Numbered from the stretch's first letter, positions 23,601 through 36,190 are shown. The stretch: DNA of 64,000 bases from Siphonodentalium dalli (GCA_032622095.1 CP136061.1:64111127-64175126), one strand, 5' to 3'. Numbers and translations are program-made. Notes: generated by a model not told the origin, from the letters alone.

Positions 23601-24333
23601 GGATTGAATTTTGAAATCTAAGATGGCCACCAGCGGCCATGTTTTTTGACCGAATGACCCCACAATGATTCGTTCCCATCTACATGTCAATGTCAACATT
23701 CACGACAAATTTCATAAAGATTAGACCAAAGGTACAACCTGTAGCCCGCGCCAAAGGATTTAGTCATGCAAAGAGTAAAATCCAAGATGGCTGCTGGCGG
23801 CCATGTTTTTTGGCCGAACAACTCCAAAATCACTCGTTTCCCATCTACATGACAGTGTTAACATCCATGACAAATTTCATAAACTTCCGACCAAAACAAC
23901 GACCTGTAGCCCGCGCCAAAGGATTTAGTCATGCAAAGAGTAAAATCCAAGATGGCTGCTGGCAGCCATGTATTTTGGCCAAACGACCCCAAAATGACTC
24001 GTTCCCATCTACATGTCATTGTCAACATTCATGACAAATTTCATGATGATCAGATGAACAGTACGACATGTAGGGCGCGCCAATGGATTGAATCTTGAAA
24101 TCAAAGATGGCTGCCAGCGGCCATGTTTTTTTGCCGAATGACCCCAAAATGACTCGTTCCCATCTACATGTCAATGTCAACATTCATGACAAATTTCATG
24201 AAGATCATACCAAAGGTACAACCTGTAGCCTGCGCCAAAGGAAATTGTTGACGGACACACAGACACACACACACGGACGACGGACGCCAAACCATGGCAA
24301 TAGCTCAAACTTACAAAAGTAAGTTGAGCTAAT
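17648..24333 (+). mobile_element. Satellite-bearing Helitron-like element (copy C) with about 40 monomers
   Basis: Complete copy. Left end AATGAAAGTGTCAATGACAC at 17648. A ~6.5-kb array of ~161-bp monomers runs about 17760-24240, followed by 'gaaattgttgacggacacac', GGACGACGGACGCC, and the hairpin end AGCTCAAACTTAC/AAGTAAGTTGAGCT with CTAA at 24333. Adjacent monomers differ, but blocks recur at offsets of 1451, 1287 and 967 bp (about 9, 8 and 6 monomers), which shows a higher-order repeat. No replicase or helicase is encoded, so it is non-autonomous. Open frames in the array come from the repeat and shift frame from monomer to monomer. Confidence 0.85.
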
Positions 24334-24890
24334 AATATATATGGATTTTGGGATGATGGTTATTAACCAAACACTAATTTGCTAAATAACCCCATTATTG
24401 AACACAGTGAACAAAATTGATGTTGATTGAAAACAATTTTGTCAGTTTCGCAAGCGGCAATGTTTGTAAAGAAGGATGTTATGGGCGCAGTTTGACTGTC
24501 TTCCTCTTTTCGTTTGCGTTTGGAAGAGTATGTACCGCTCATTTTATTGTGAGACTTGCCACTTGTTCGAGGCCTCCCTCGCGAACTCATGATTATTTTC
24601 AATATTTTGATTCTAAAATCATCGCTAACCAAGCTGAAACATTCATATCTTTCCCAGACAGAAGAGTGTGATAATTTCAAAGGGGGGTAATTCACTATTA
24701 AATTAGAACTCGCATTCCGTGTTTTACAATGTTCCGATTTTGATTTCCATTTCCGTTTTCGATCGAAAAAAAAAAATGTGTTTAGTCTGTCAAAAACATC
24801 GATAAAACAATAAAACAAACTCTTATTTTGGGGACTTTGTCGTAATTTGGGGACACCGGTAACCGGCTTGAATTTGGGGGAATGATAAGG
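24334..24890 (-). other. Spacer with short minus-strand open frame, function unknown
   Basis: Non-satellite DNA between copies C and D. A minus-strand frame from an ATG at 24590 down to 24363 reads MSSRGRPRTSGKSHNKMSG, then KRKRKEEDSQTAPITSFF and on to a stop. The first part is basic and low-complexity like the N-terminus of a nuclear protein. TAPITSFF resembles a PCNA-interacting (PIP-like) motif that lacks the canonical Gln. It could be a first exon, a transposase N-terminus or chance. No donor site was confidently placed. The open frame continues upstream to 24917 but that part has no features. Confidence 0.3.
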
Positions 24891-25567
24891 CCATGTTTTT
24901 TTGCTGAATAACCTCAAAAGGACTCGTTACCATCTACATGTCATTGTTAACATCCATGACAAATTTCATGAAGATCCGACTAAAGCTACGACCTGTAGCC
25001 CGTGCCAAAGGATTTACTCATGCAAAGAGTAAAATCCAAGATGGCTGCTGGCGGCCATGTTTTTTGGCCGAGCGACCCCAAAATGACTCGTTCCAATCTA
25101 CATGTCATTGTTAACATCCATGACAAATTTAATGAAGTTCCAACCAAAGCTACGACCTGTAGCCCGTGCCAAAGGATTTAGTCATGTAAAGAGTAAAATC
25201 CAAGATGGCTGCTGGCGGCCATGTTTTTTGGCCGAACGACCCCAAAATCACTCGTTCCCATCTACATGTCAATATTAACATCTATGACAAATTTCATGAT
25301 GATCAGACGAACAGTACTACCTGTAGACCGCGCCAATGGATTTAATTTTGAACAAGATGGCCGCCAGCGGCCATGTTGTTTGGCCAAATGACCCCAAAAT
25401 GACTCGTTCCCATCTCCATGTCAATGTCAACATTCATGACAAATTTCATAAAGATCAGACCAAAGGTACAATCTGTAGCCCGCACCAAAGGAAATTGTTG
25501 ACGGACACACGGACGACGGACGCCAACCCATGGCAATAGCTCAAACTTACAAAGTAAGTTGAGCTAA
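24891..25567 (+). mobile_element. Satellite-bearing Helitron-like element (copy D, left end missing)
   Basis: About four monomers followed by the standard right end: 'gaaattgttgacggacacac', GGACGACGGACGCC, 'catggcaatagctc' and CTAA at 25567. The AATGAAAG left end is absent. Confidence 0.75.
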
Positions 25568-25569
25568 AA

Positions 25570-26105
25570 ATGAATGGCTCTCATCCAGAAGTAACCCAGA
25601 AGATCCATATGAAGTTTGTTGTTGATTTGATGGGGGAGGTGGCCTGTAGTAGGCCTAAGCATTTAGCCATGCAAAGAGTAAAACCAAGATGGCCGCTGGC
25701 AGCCATGTTTTTCAACAAAATTCAGAAAAAATTGATGTCGCCCATCCAGAGGTCACCCTGATTATTCAAATGACATTTGTTGATCATCAGGGATGTGGTC
25801 TGTAGGGTGTGCCAACGGATTTAGTCATGCAGAGTAAAATCCAAGATGGCTGCCAGTTGCCATGTTTTTGGTCGAATGACCCTAAAAATGACTTATTTCC
25901 CATCTACATGCAATGCTAACATCCAGGAAAAATTTCATGATGATAAGACAAACAGTACGGCCCATGCTAATGGATTGAAATTTGAAATCCAAGATGACCA
26001 CTGGTGGCCATTTTTTTTTGCTGAATGACCCCAAAATCATTTGTTCCCATCTGCATGTCAATACTGAAAACTAAGATGGCCGACGGTGGCCATGTTTTTT
26101 AAGGA
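25570..26105 (+). repeat. Diverged satellite monomers
   Basis: Three to four monomers, the first of the variant class (GATGTGGTCTGTAGGGTG), then main-class monomers. No defined left or right end. Directly followed by a hairpin at 26101-26160. Confidence 0.65.
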
Positions 26106-26160
26106 CGACCAGCTGGGCTGCGCCCAGCCGTGCATGTGTTGAGTAGCTGGTCGTTCTTAT
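26101..26160. repeat. Short hairpin
   Basis: AAGGACGACCAGCT pairs with AGCTGGTCGTTCTT, with an inner stem GCTGGGC/GCCCAGC. Possibly a transposon terminus; no protein association. Confidence 0.6.
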
Positions 26161-26586
26161 ACTATGTTCGCTTTTCAACATGGGCGCCGTTTTTACAGCG
26201 ACATATATATAGCTCACAAAGCAAATCGCATTGTTAACATTCCAGAAGAATGTAATATTTTTCTAAATAAAATTTATCTGATCAAGTTTTAATTAAGAAC
26301 ACGAGGACCACTGTGCCATGGAAATATACGCTAGAGAAATGCACATATGGTTGCACATTTTAATTAAACAAATAATATGCATATATAATACCATGACTAT
26401 ACATTGGGCCAACGTTGGTATAATGTCAGCACGTTGGCATTAGGTTTGGTTGGCTTGACGTTGTTTCATAGTGCATGGCTCCGGTGGATGGAATCAAACT
26501 TACTCAATGCTAGTATAAATGTAGCTCCATGCAATTGCAAGCAAACTGATTAAATCCCAATCTAAATCATTATAGGATTTGTAGGA

Positions 26587-26915
26587 ACAATATAAAATTT
26601 AACAATTTGATTTATCAAGTTATGATTTTATGAATAAATTATACCTACCTCATATGGCTCAGATTATATCACTTTAACGCTTCGCCTCAACTCGCATCGT
26701 TCCGTTTCCGGTATGGCTTTTTTTAATTGCCCACTTATGTGACGTCACACTGGAATACCCCTGCCTACATCAGTTTAAAACTTGGCATCCGAGAAGCCAA
26801 GAAAAACTCATCGTAGGGGAGGAGGGTGGGTTCGCCAATGAGGTAGGTAAAATTTATTCATAAAATCATAACTTGATAAATCAAATTGTTAAATTTTATT
26901 TCATAAATTAACCTA
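26587..26915. repeat. Palindrome with about 50-bp arms
   Basis: Left arm from AATTTAACAATTTGATTTATC (26597) pairs with its complement ending near 26897 (GATAAATCAAATTGTTAAATT). The motif ACCTACCTCATATGGCTCAG appears at 26645 and again at 26910, so the segment also carries a direct repeat. It sits at the left edge of the 26.6-31.0 kb region. Confidence 0.8.
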
Positions 26916-27920
26916 CCTCATATGGCTCAGAATATTTCCTGATTCCAGAGCTTTGTTGTGCTGTGGTATGATGAGGTTTTCCAATCTGGTGGTTATCCTC
27001 TGGATGGGTTTTGAGTTCATATGTATATATATTATACAACCCATAGTTATAATATACTATATAATTATGTACACAGCATCATCGGCTCATATTTGTTAGA
27101 ATGCATCAAAATTGTTTGAAACATGTTCAATGTCTGATGCCTCTATTTGCAGAAAAAAGAAATCTATCCATAATGCGAACTCACAAGGTTTATAAACATT
27201 TACACACTCATAATGTCTACACTTCAGTTGTAGCAGATTCAACCTCACGTAATTATAACTTTCTGAATGTATTTTGATGCGACAAATCAGCATCAAAATA
27301 TTTGTTAACGAAACACCTTTGAACAAAGACCACGAAAGGGCCTCAAGAAAGAATAATCATTCTTAATCAGTTACAATCCAGCTTGAAATTGTCTGTCGAG
27401 CTCTGTGAAGTTCACGTTATTGTCAGAAAAATATTATTATTCTCCTGATGACCATTACAGATTTTCTGTAAATAAATGACAATATGTCTGTAGAATGTTC
27501 AAGTAATTGATCATCTAAACTATCTAGGAAAATAGTACTAGTATACACGTATATATATGGCTCGATCAGTTATAGCTGGGATTACATTACATTACATTAC
27601 AATATTTCCTTCTTCTTTTTTTTTTGACAAGCCATGTCTGATATGTCTTATACCACTTTGTATTTTAGCCAAGATACATGTATCTGATCTATGGGTGCAG
27701 ATTGAAAATCTTCACATCAATGCAAAAATGAGAAAAGCTGTCAGAAGGAATTGTTTTTCATGTGACATGTTCAAATGGGTGTTGTTCCACTTGTTCTAAC
27801 AATCTCAATAATGTTGGCAAATTCCTTGCTGGAATAAGCTTTAATTGAATACACCTTTAAATCATTTTGAGTATGACTGGCTGTTGCCACACAGGTTTGC
27901 CCACTACTGATGGCAGAGTA

Positions 27921-27921
27921 G

Positions 27922-27966
<45 letters not shown>
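27921..27966. repeat. (TA)n microsatellite
   Basis: More than 20 consecutive TA units. Confidence 0.95.
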
Positions 27967-27968
<2 letters not shown>

Positions 27969-30899
27969 GCCAGCTATGATTTAATACTGCAGATTGTAAT
28001 GGTATAAATATTAATGAGAGAACATGAGTGCTGTCTTGAGAGGGCAAAATTTCATGCCACTACAATGGCTGAATTAAGACTTATGTGCACACCATAGCCA
28101 TGTTGTGTACTAGTACCATGTCCCCTTGTCAGATGCTGCCAATAATATTCAAAATTTATTTGGTACGCTTCTTTCTTGCCATTTTTAGTGAAGAAGTCAT
28201 GTAATTGGAATGTATACTAGTCTATGTCTATATGTCACTACATATTTATTTTACATATGCATGTGTTTGTATATACATATTTATTCTTGTCAACATCCTG
28301 TAAATGTATTTCATATAAGAAATAAAACATATTCAAGAATTCCAGCTTCGGCCCAAAACCGTGGCTATTCGGATAAGTTGACATTGAATTATTATTAGTT
28401 TGTATTTGTGTCAGAACTTGTAATGCTATGGGAGGAAATGCATAAATATGCAAACATGTTCTCCCTGTCCAAGGTCAGAGCCTCTGCTGGGGGACGATCT
28501 TGTTGGTGATCCCAACTGGAGTTTTCATGAGAAGTGTCATGTTGATATACTGGACCACTAGGTAGACCACAGTCAGACCGTATCAATATCTTGTGACCCG
28601 TTAGTACTGGGCCAATATATATTTGTTTATGTTTTTGTCTTATTTCCAAATTGTTTACATGTTTGCATTTTTTGGTTTTCTCCATGACCCATAGACCCAG
28701 AGAATGTAGATTGTTGAAATGTGCAACATAATCTGACTGGCTTGCATATCAATAACACCTTATCATCTTAGGGAACAGAGGACAAAATATGCGGCATTTC
28801 TCGGTCTTGTCTCTCTGAATGAAGACACAATTCTTAGCATGCTTTATAGAACTGGCATGAAATGTGTTATGTATGAACAATTGAAACTCATTATTTACTA
28901 CCATTGTTCTAGTAAAGGGAAAATAATCATTAGCCTTTATAGAGAATTGTCTTCGTGTAAGGCACCAAACTGTCTATTGTTGGAATATCCTGCAATGCCG
29001 TAGGCCTACTATAGTTAGAGTTCAGTTTCACCTTGATGTTATTGAAAAAAGCATTTCATTAATTCATCAGTTGGAACTGCTTAATGCATGCCTATTTCTG
29101 GCCGAAATTGGGTTGTCAATATAAGCTATTGCTCCATGCAAGTCATCGGGAGATTTTAAATTTCCAATCCATGATGAAAACATAGATTTGTTTAATGTTT
29201 GAATCAAAATATTTATATCACATGATAACAATTGTGTGCAAGACTTGTTCACTATAACTTATAAGCCATCGCCCACGTAAACGCATAGTCCTAGACATCA
29301 CCTCTGCATGTGTTTTGGGGAAAATGGTACAGCTGATACTGTACAGATAAACTGGAATTTATCTCTTAACACATGTCTGCCATTCCAAAAATGGCAACTG
29401 TTAAATATATGATGTCATGGACACAATAATTAACTCCCTGAACTATATATAATGTACATAATTCAATACAAACGAAGTTATTCGTTGTCTGCGTATATGT
29501 CAAGTTCTTATAGCAAAACGAAACCAAAAATAGCTGTTTTCGTTTTGCCAAAATTGGAATGGGAGACGAAACGAAAGTTTCATTTTCGTCGGGGAACGTC
29601 TATTATTGTGCCGCAGTTGGCCTATCGATGATTGGCTGTTGCCAACATATAGCTCATTAGATGAATGACTCTCATATTTCATATTTGCTTTTTAAAACGA
29701 CGTGTTAAAAAGTTGAAATTGGAGACGAAGCGGCAGCGATATGTTTCGTTCCTGCTCTTGGATACGATTTAGAGTCGGTCATTGACAATGTCCGCGCATT
29801 TATATTGCGCCTTGTAAACAGTTACAGCTTACTGGGATTGTGTCTTGTAAGTACACACGTTCTGATAACGATGTACCGGTACCAATATATTTCATTGTCC
29901 TTTGGGTGATGCCCGGTCTTGCTTGACTGTCCTCAGTAATGATAAGCCAAGATTAGCTATATATCTCTATAGGCCTATATGTTCGTAATTCAGTTCAGTA
30001 ATAGTTGTGGAGATCGCATCGGCTCCGAACCTATAAATAAACAAGTGACGTCATGCGCTGAGAGCTGCGCGCCTGATTCTTTTCTGTGTTGAATATTTCT
30101 ATATATCTACATAGAAGCACACGTAATTTCAATATCAAATTCTCTCATATTATATTTATGAGGAATATATAGATCGATTGTATAGTATCGCTCTTCTTTT
30201 CGCTGTGATAGAGCATTCTGATACGAAATCAGGAGCTGATACAGATTTTGTTGAAGTTTGAATACGAATAGTCATTGTATTGTTTCGTTCTTCTCCGGCC
30301 TTTTCGTCAGTACATGTATCAAAATCTCTCTGTCAGAGTTTTCAGGGATACTATTGCATCATAAACGTCTCGCTGAGACTCGCACTAACGTCGGCTTTTC
30401 GCCACGAGTTGAACGTTCTGATTCTACATCAGACACAATTACCGTCAGATTGTAAACTCGAAGAAGTCCTATATGTCTTGGCCCAGAGGCACTAACAAAA
30501 TGGACTGTCCCATTTTTCTGTTAAGAGATTTCAAGGGAATTATTCTGCTGAGCTGACAGAACGAGAAAGAGTCCGTGTCTAGTCTATACCGTACTGGCAC
30601 TAGCACTGAGGACTTTCTGTTCCTTTATCTTCATCTTGAATCTTGATCTACGAGGTGCTTGAGCCAAATTAGGCTATACTGCACCGCGAATATTCCGCCA
30701 TTTTCCCGCGGACAAAGAGAAAAAACTCTTGTCAAATGAGGCCATATTCTGGCCAAAATACGAGGCATACAAATACTGTATAATCCTCATATAAAGTGTC
30801 GTTCACCAAGCCAGAGGCTTATAATGTGAACAGAGTCCGTCATAATATAGACGAACGATTAGAAACGATGTTGCTTCGAGGACGCAAAGTTAATAAACT
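27967..30899. other. Interior DNA, no gene recognised
   Basis: AT-rich. The minus-strand frame at 28395-28685 (HKILIRSDCGLPSGPVYQ) has a mildly protein-like composition but no domain or splice borders. 29560-29590 has a small stem AACGAAAGTTTCATTTTCGT. 30258-30495 has overlapping frames of unknown meaning. Confidence 0.3.
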
Positions 30900-31476
30900 G
30901 ATGCAGGCAGGGGTATTCTGGTGTGACGTCACATAAGTGGGTAATTAAAAAAAACCACACCGGAAACGGAACGATGCGAGTTGAGGCGAAGCGTTAAAGT
31001 GATATCATCTGAGCAATATGAGGAAGGTTAATTTATGAAATAAAATCATGTTCTTGGAAATTGAATGATCTTCTTTAATTATTTTCTAATGATTTGGGTT
31101 GTGATTTGAAACAAACAAACACTCCAAATTATGAGTGGGGGCAAACCCAAATTTTCACTCATCGGAACCCCAATTTCCAACCAAGGCCAAGTGGTGGGGG
31201 AGGCGAGTACAACTAAAATTTCATCCAATTTGAGAATGGGCATATGGGTCAGTTGAAAAAATGGCCCCGGGGAGCTATGAAAGGGTGAAAGATGTTTTTT
31301 TGCTGAATGACTCGTTCCCTATGGGAGGCCCTTTTCACATTTATTATTTATTTACGCTTAAGTGCAAATAACCTCTATCATTTGCGCTTAAGCGCAAATA
31401 AAAATTAATATTCATTGATTCCCCCCTGAATTAATTTTAAATGGCACAGGCCTAAACACATCACTCAAGTCTATAT

Positions 31477-31730
31477 AGGCCCACCATATGAGGGAAGCAA
31501 TCCCCCCGTAACCCCTAGATCCCTTTTATGACATGGAAATGGTATAGATCTGTGCAGGATATGGGGACAAATTCTTGGGGACAGGGATGCTGTTAATATG
31601 AAAATAGGGGGTTTTTCCCCCTATTTCAAATCAATAAGTACACCATATGAAGGAAGCAAGCCCCCGGTAAAGCCTAATTCCCTTTTTATGGCCATGGAAA
31701 TGGTATATATCTGTGCAGGAGATATCCCTT
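31477..31730 (+). repeat. Two diverged copies of an ~85-bp unit
   Basis: 'caccatatgagggaagcaa' with 'cccctttt/tatg' and 'atggaaatggtatag' at 31477-31560 is repeated as 'caccatatgaaggaagcaa' and 'atggaaatggtatat' at 31640-31720, about 160 bp apart. Not coding. Confidence 0.55.
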
Positions 31731-31934
31731 CAATAAAATATACTAGAGCTCTGAGAGTGAGACACCAATTCCTGGGACACCAGGGACAGAGATGCTGATA
31801 TGCATATGGAAATATGTTTTTTCTTCAACTTCCACTTTGGTCCCATCATAATTTACTATGAGATGGACTCAATCATTCACAATCAGAGGGAAGTAAGGGA
31901 GTGTGCCCGTGTACCCGTTTGCGGGTAAAACTGT

Positions 31935-32415
31935 ATAGACGAGTCCATTTTGTACTTTCGGTTTAACGCATGTCCGATTGTATATCCAGCCGTATCTGGT
32001 GGAACGCATACATGTCTGGTTGTGACCTTTAATTGTAACTTGGGTTCGTTTTTAATTATTTTAAACGAAGTTTCTGCTTCTTAATTTTGTTAATAAACGG
32101 TGGAAAGTGTGCATTTCTTTTGGGGATTCTGAGTATTTTCACTTAGTTTATACGAAGTGTCTGCTGCTTTCTCTTCATAAATGGTGGTACTTCCCACTCA
32201 CATCAGCTCTATTACAATTACCAATAGGAGATTCATTACCATTTTATTTAGGTATATATATTTATAAAATAAACAGAAATAGAAACTCAGAAAAACTATG
32301 TAATCTTCAAATGATTTTTGGAACTTGAACAAAATTGGGCATACCTACCGCAAAAATCTCCCGGATTCACATTTTCAAAACTTAACAGGTCTGGTATCTT
32401 TTGCAGGAATGTATT
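31935..32415. repeat. Dispersed repeat related to 60108-60470
   Basis: The stretch 'ttttgtactttcggtttaac', 'catacatgtctggttgt' and 'aaagtttctgcttcttaa..ttgttaataaa' also occurs at 60325-60440. At 32345-32395 a minus-strand 'ccagacctgttaagttttg' matches the left edge of the 60108 copy (CCAGAGCTGTTAAGTTT), so the family may have inverted ends. Confidence 0.5.
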
Positions 32416-32814
32416 GTGTTGTATTTCACTTTTTGATGATCATGTAATTTAATGGAATTTACTGCCCTCAATGGAGTATTTATCCTATCTTAATTTCAAC
32501 ATTACATAATTGGTTTCCATTTGGTTTCCATTTACCTCTATAGTACTATTTAATTGGTTTCCATTAACCTCCTAGTACCATGATTTATAACACATGTCAT
32601 TTCTGTTCTGGATATGTGTTGGACCTTTATAATGCTATAATTGCATCAAAAGAAAACTATACTCACAACATAAGTCTGCTAAACATGTATATGTATGTAT
32701 GTATTAAATAACAGTTTAGCTGATGTAGCATACAACTGCACAAATCACGTAAAATGTTTTAGTAGGCTATCAGTATGTATGTAACTGCTGAATTGGTTAT
32801 ATGTTGTTTGTTTG

Positions 32815-32928
32815 TTATGTAAATTGTTTATCCGCATGCAATGTCACATAAAATGCTTTGCATGTATACCTCAATGGTCCATTATTTTGGTTAATAAACT
32901 ATTCTATTCTATTCTATTCTATTCTATA
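32815..32928 (+). repeat. Possible LINE 3' tail with (ATTCT)n
   Basis: 'ttggttaataaact' runs into five ATTCT units. A 3' end with short tandem pentamers is typical of some non-LTR retrotransposons, but no coding part is present. Confidence 0.35.
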
Positions 32929-33173
32929 GCCCAAAATGAAAACCATTCAGTGTTAACATACTTTTTTCGAAAGCTGTCCTTATGGTGATCGAAGATTATT
33001 CCAAATTGCATTTGAGATCTAATAATACCTCATTGCTGAGATGTTTATGAGGACAGGCAAATACAATAAAATTTCATGTAGGTAAGAGCAGAATTATAAC
33101 TCCAGATCATTCATACTAAATTTCATTGATATCTGATATATTTGGGTGAATGGACTAAAGAATAACTCTAGAA

Positions 33174-34250
33174 CTAGTGTTGAAACGACTAGGGTATTTC
33201 GTAGTCGACGGCCCTTAGTCGACTACTAGTCGACAACTACTATATATAGAACGATCAAAATCCCACACAGGATTATTAAAGTATTTTCTTAGCATCGAGG
33301 ATCAGCCCATTTCACAGCTGTTGTCATCATGAATTTATTAATACATCAATATTTATCATTATATTTATTGATGACAGCCTAGAGTGACATCATATCAAAT
33401 AATATTGGGGTAAACTTCAGCATTGAAGTTATGTTCATGTGCGATCCCAACAAAGTGACAGTCAAAATACTATAGAGAGACTTTGAAACAGCTTGATGCA
33501 ACAAGAATCCTAACTTCCAGCGCATGCGCAGTCTATTTTTCGCCCGATGATATCACAACTGTAACATTTTATGCAATGTTCAGCGAGCTATTCCACTATA
33601 CCATGTAACTGTTGGTCTACTTTAGGAGTGTGTGGGTTGTATGACAATGAGTCAATGATGTGATTAGAAATCTGACTAATATATTGGCATAATCCAGCAC
33701 AATATAAACATATACATGTACCAGCGCCCAGTCAGGAGTGAAGTGAACACGTGTTCACGTCGGAATTGGTTTGATCTTGTATCAGTCACCGCGTCATCAA
33801 AACAGCATATCTAATGCAATGTCGGATGTAGAATAACGTAGATCAAAGGTGCTGCTCTTCGAATATGTGAATGCCTGTACAGTAACTCTGCTGATGCGAC
33901 TTAGCCAAAGAATAATTGTTCCAATGAGACATGAAAAGGGTCCCATTTTTCCGGTGAATAACCGACCATAATATATCACTATCCCTCGCATAATGACTGA
34001 ATATCTAGATCAGCACCATGTTTTATCATACCATAACTGCGACCATGCTGTTATAATTGGGTTCTGTCGCAATCGTTTGTGCTTTATACAAACGGGCGAC
34101 GATAGCTATTGAAGTATACTGCATGCATCAATGATTGCTACCAATGAAAAGTTTATCTATAGCTTTCTGAGAAATATGGCGATTATTTGAAAAGGAGATT
34201 GCTAATCGATTATTGCCGAAATTCTAGTCGACTAATCGTTTCAACACTAG
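33174..34250. mobile_element. hAT-like non-autonomous element
   Basis: 1077 bp with perfect 15-bp inverted ends CTAGTGTTGAAACGA / TCGTTTCAACACTAG. Subterminal GTCGACTA motifs occur at both ends (several on the left at 33204-33235, one on the right). TAGTG ends and GTCGAC-rich subtermini recall hAT elements. The flanking 8 bp (TCTAGAAC and GCCAGAAT) match only partly, so the target duplication is decayed or absent. No transposase; 33797-33991 is a fortuitous frame. Confidence 0.7.
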
Positions 34251-35034
34251 CCAGAATGGAAAATATTAATGCTCCATTGAAAGACTCTGTGATGGTGAAA
34301 ATCCATTAAAAAATTTCACTCAGATCCTATAAACAATGGCTGAGATACTCAAGCAGATGAAAAACAATGAACATGCCTCGAGAATGGAATTTCAGAACAA
34401 AACCAATTAACACTCATCAGCAGTCATGATGGTGAAGATCAATACCAAGGCCACATAAAAATGCAACTTCGTTTCTCAAGGACCGCCGCGTCTTAAAAAA
34501 CTGTGCGCATTGGCACTTTTTATCGCCGGCTTAGAATAAGCTTACTACCCTACCGCGCGTTCCCAATTTTCACTGTTGAGATTGGCAGGATGAAAGCAAT
34601 GTAAGTATATAGAGTTATGACTCTTTGGTGGTAAAAGTACACCGGATTCCGGGTTGCGAGATCGAGCGCACCTCCTCGTTTCCGGTATGAAAAATGGCCA
34701 CGCTCGTAACTAATAAATGTTGCCGTGTTTGGAAAGAAGCTGGGAGCACCTCTTCAACACCTTGTACCATGGACAGTTATACCATGCCCTAATACACATT
34801 CTTTTCAATTCCTTCGGGAGAAAGTTATTGACAAAAACAAACCGGATAATTCTTACTGAATACCGAGAGGAAACTCAGGCGAACAATTCTGAAATCACTT
34901 TTCACACTGTTTCAAGTTCGCGTTTCAAAATTGAAAACATCGGATTTTTATTGTGTTGATGAACAGTTAAATGCCTCTGATGTTGCAACAACGTTCGGAT
35001 GTGCGGTCGATACATACAACTCAAAATAATTATA
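34251..35034. other. Spacer, nothing recognised
   Basis: An 80-codon frame at 34717-34959 (RSWEHLFNTLYHGQLYHAL) has no splice sites or known domain. It could be a gene fragment but I cannot support it. Confidence 0.3.
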
Positions 35035-36190
35035 AATGAAAGTGTCAATGACACTGTAGCTCAACTTGGAAAGGGAATAATTTAATGTATTACAGTCAAT
35101 GGAGCGATTAGGAATGTGGAAAGTTGAATGTCTAATACTAGTTTATAGACATGAAGAGAAAAGTAAAATCCAAGATGGCTGCTGGCGGCCATGTTTTAGG
35201 CCGAATGACCCCAAATTGAGTCGTTCCCATCTACATGTCATCGTTAACATCCATGACAAATTTTATGATGATCAGACTAAAGGTACGACCTGTAGCCCAT
35301 GCTAAAGAATTTAGTCATACAAAGAGTAAAATCCAAGATGGCTGCTGGCGGCCATGTTTTTTGGCCGAATGACCCCAAAATGACTAGTTCCCATCGTATA
35401 CATGTCAATATTAACATTCATGACAAATTTTATGATGATCAGAGTAAAGGTACGAGCTGTAGCCCGTGCTAAAGAATTTAGTCATACAAAGAGTAAAATC
35501 CAAGATGGCTGCTGGCGGCCATGTTTTTTGCAATAAGGAGAATCCCGTACAGAAAAGTTATCCCACTTTTCAAGTTCGGTAACTCTGAACATAATAAATA
35601 CTCCATCGGTGAATGTGGCGCTTTATTCTTCCCGCAGTTTGCTTGGCGGTAATTGTGAGATTGGTTTACGATTGTACATCACATTTTTGATCTTTCTAGA
35701 TCATATTTTGTTATTTTGTTTACTTTTCTTCCCTCACTAAACCCCCCAGAAACAGTCGAATAGTACCGTACTCGATTGGAATCAGTAAATCTCCACTGCA
35801 TAAGATCCCAGATACAGGAGGGATAACTCCAAATTCACACAACGCAACACATATTTTTCCTAAGTATTTTAAATAACCGTATATATATGATCATCTTACC
35901 AATAAAAACTAGGTTTTAAATATTTATTTAAACTTTTATCAAGAGGGATATGATCCTGAACACAACAGAAAAGAACTTAATGTTAATTTTCGTTAGAATA
36001 ACGTTGCGTTATTCTCTGGGGGAAATCAGTCAGAATTTACTGACGAACACCAGGACATACCAAAATATTTTTGAGTTGGGTTCATAAAAACTGTGTTCTC
36101 ATGCGTTATTTGAGTATGATGTTGTAGCGTAACTACTGTTTATATAGAGTCCGAAATGTGTGTAGTTAGTATTTTCGTGACTTTAATTAT

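Larger units (their letters stand above)
26650..31035. mobile_element. 4.4-kb region bracketed by inverted ~130-bp ends
   Basis: Left segment about 26650-26780 and right segment about 30900-31035 are inverse copies. Landmarks: CTTTAACGCTTCGCCTCAAC / GTTGAGGCGAAGCGTTAAAG, ATCGTTCCGTTTCCGG / CCGGAAACGGAACGAT, the palindrome GTGACGTCAC, and AGGGGTATTC. The interior has no transposase, reverse transcriptase or splice-bounded exon that I can recognise. The GTGACGTCACA core plus nearby AAACCAC also occurs at 60598 upstream of the DIRS coding region, so the ends may be DIRS-type terminal repeats. That link is inference. Confidence 0.5.

Noticed and set aside
28395-28685. 96-codon minus-strand frame as a host exon
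   Set aside because: Mildly protein-like but without splice borders, domain or phase agreement with the FN3 exons.
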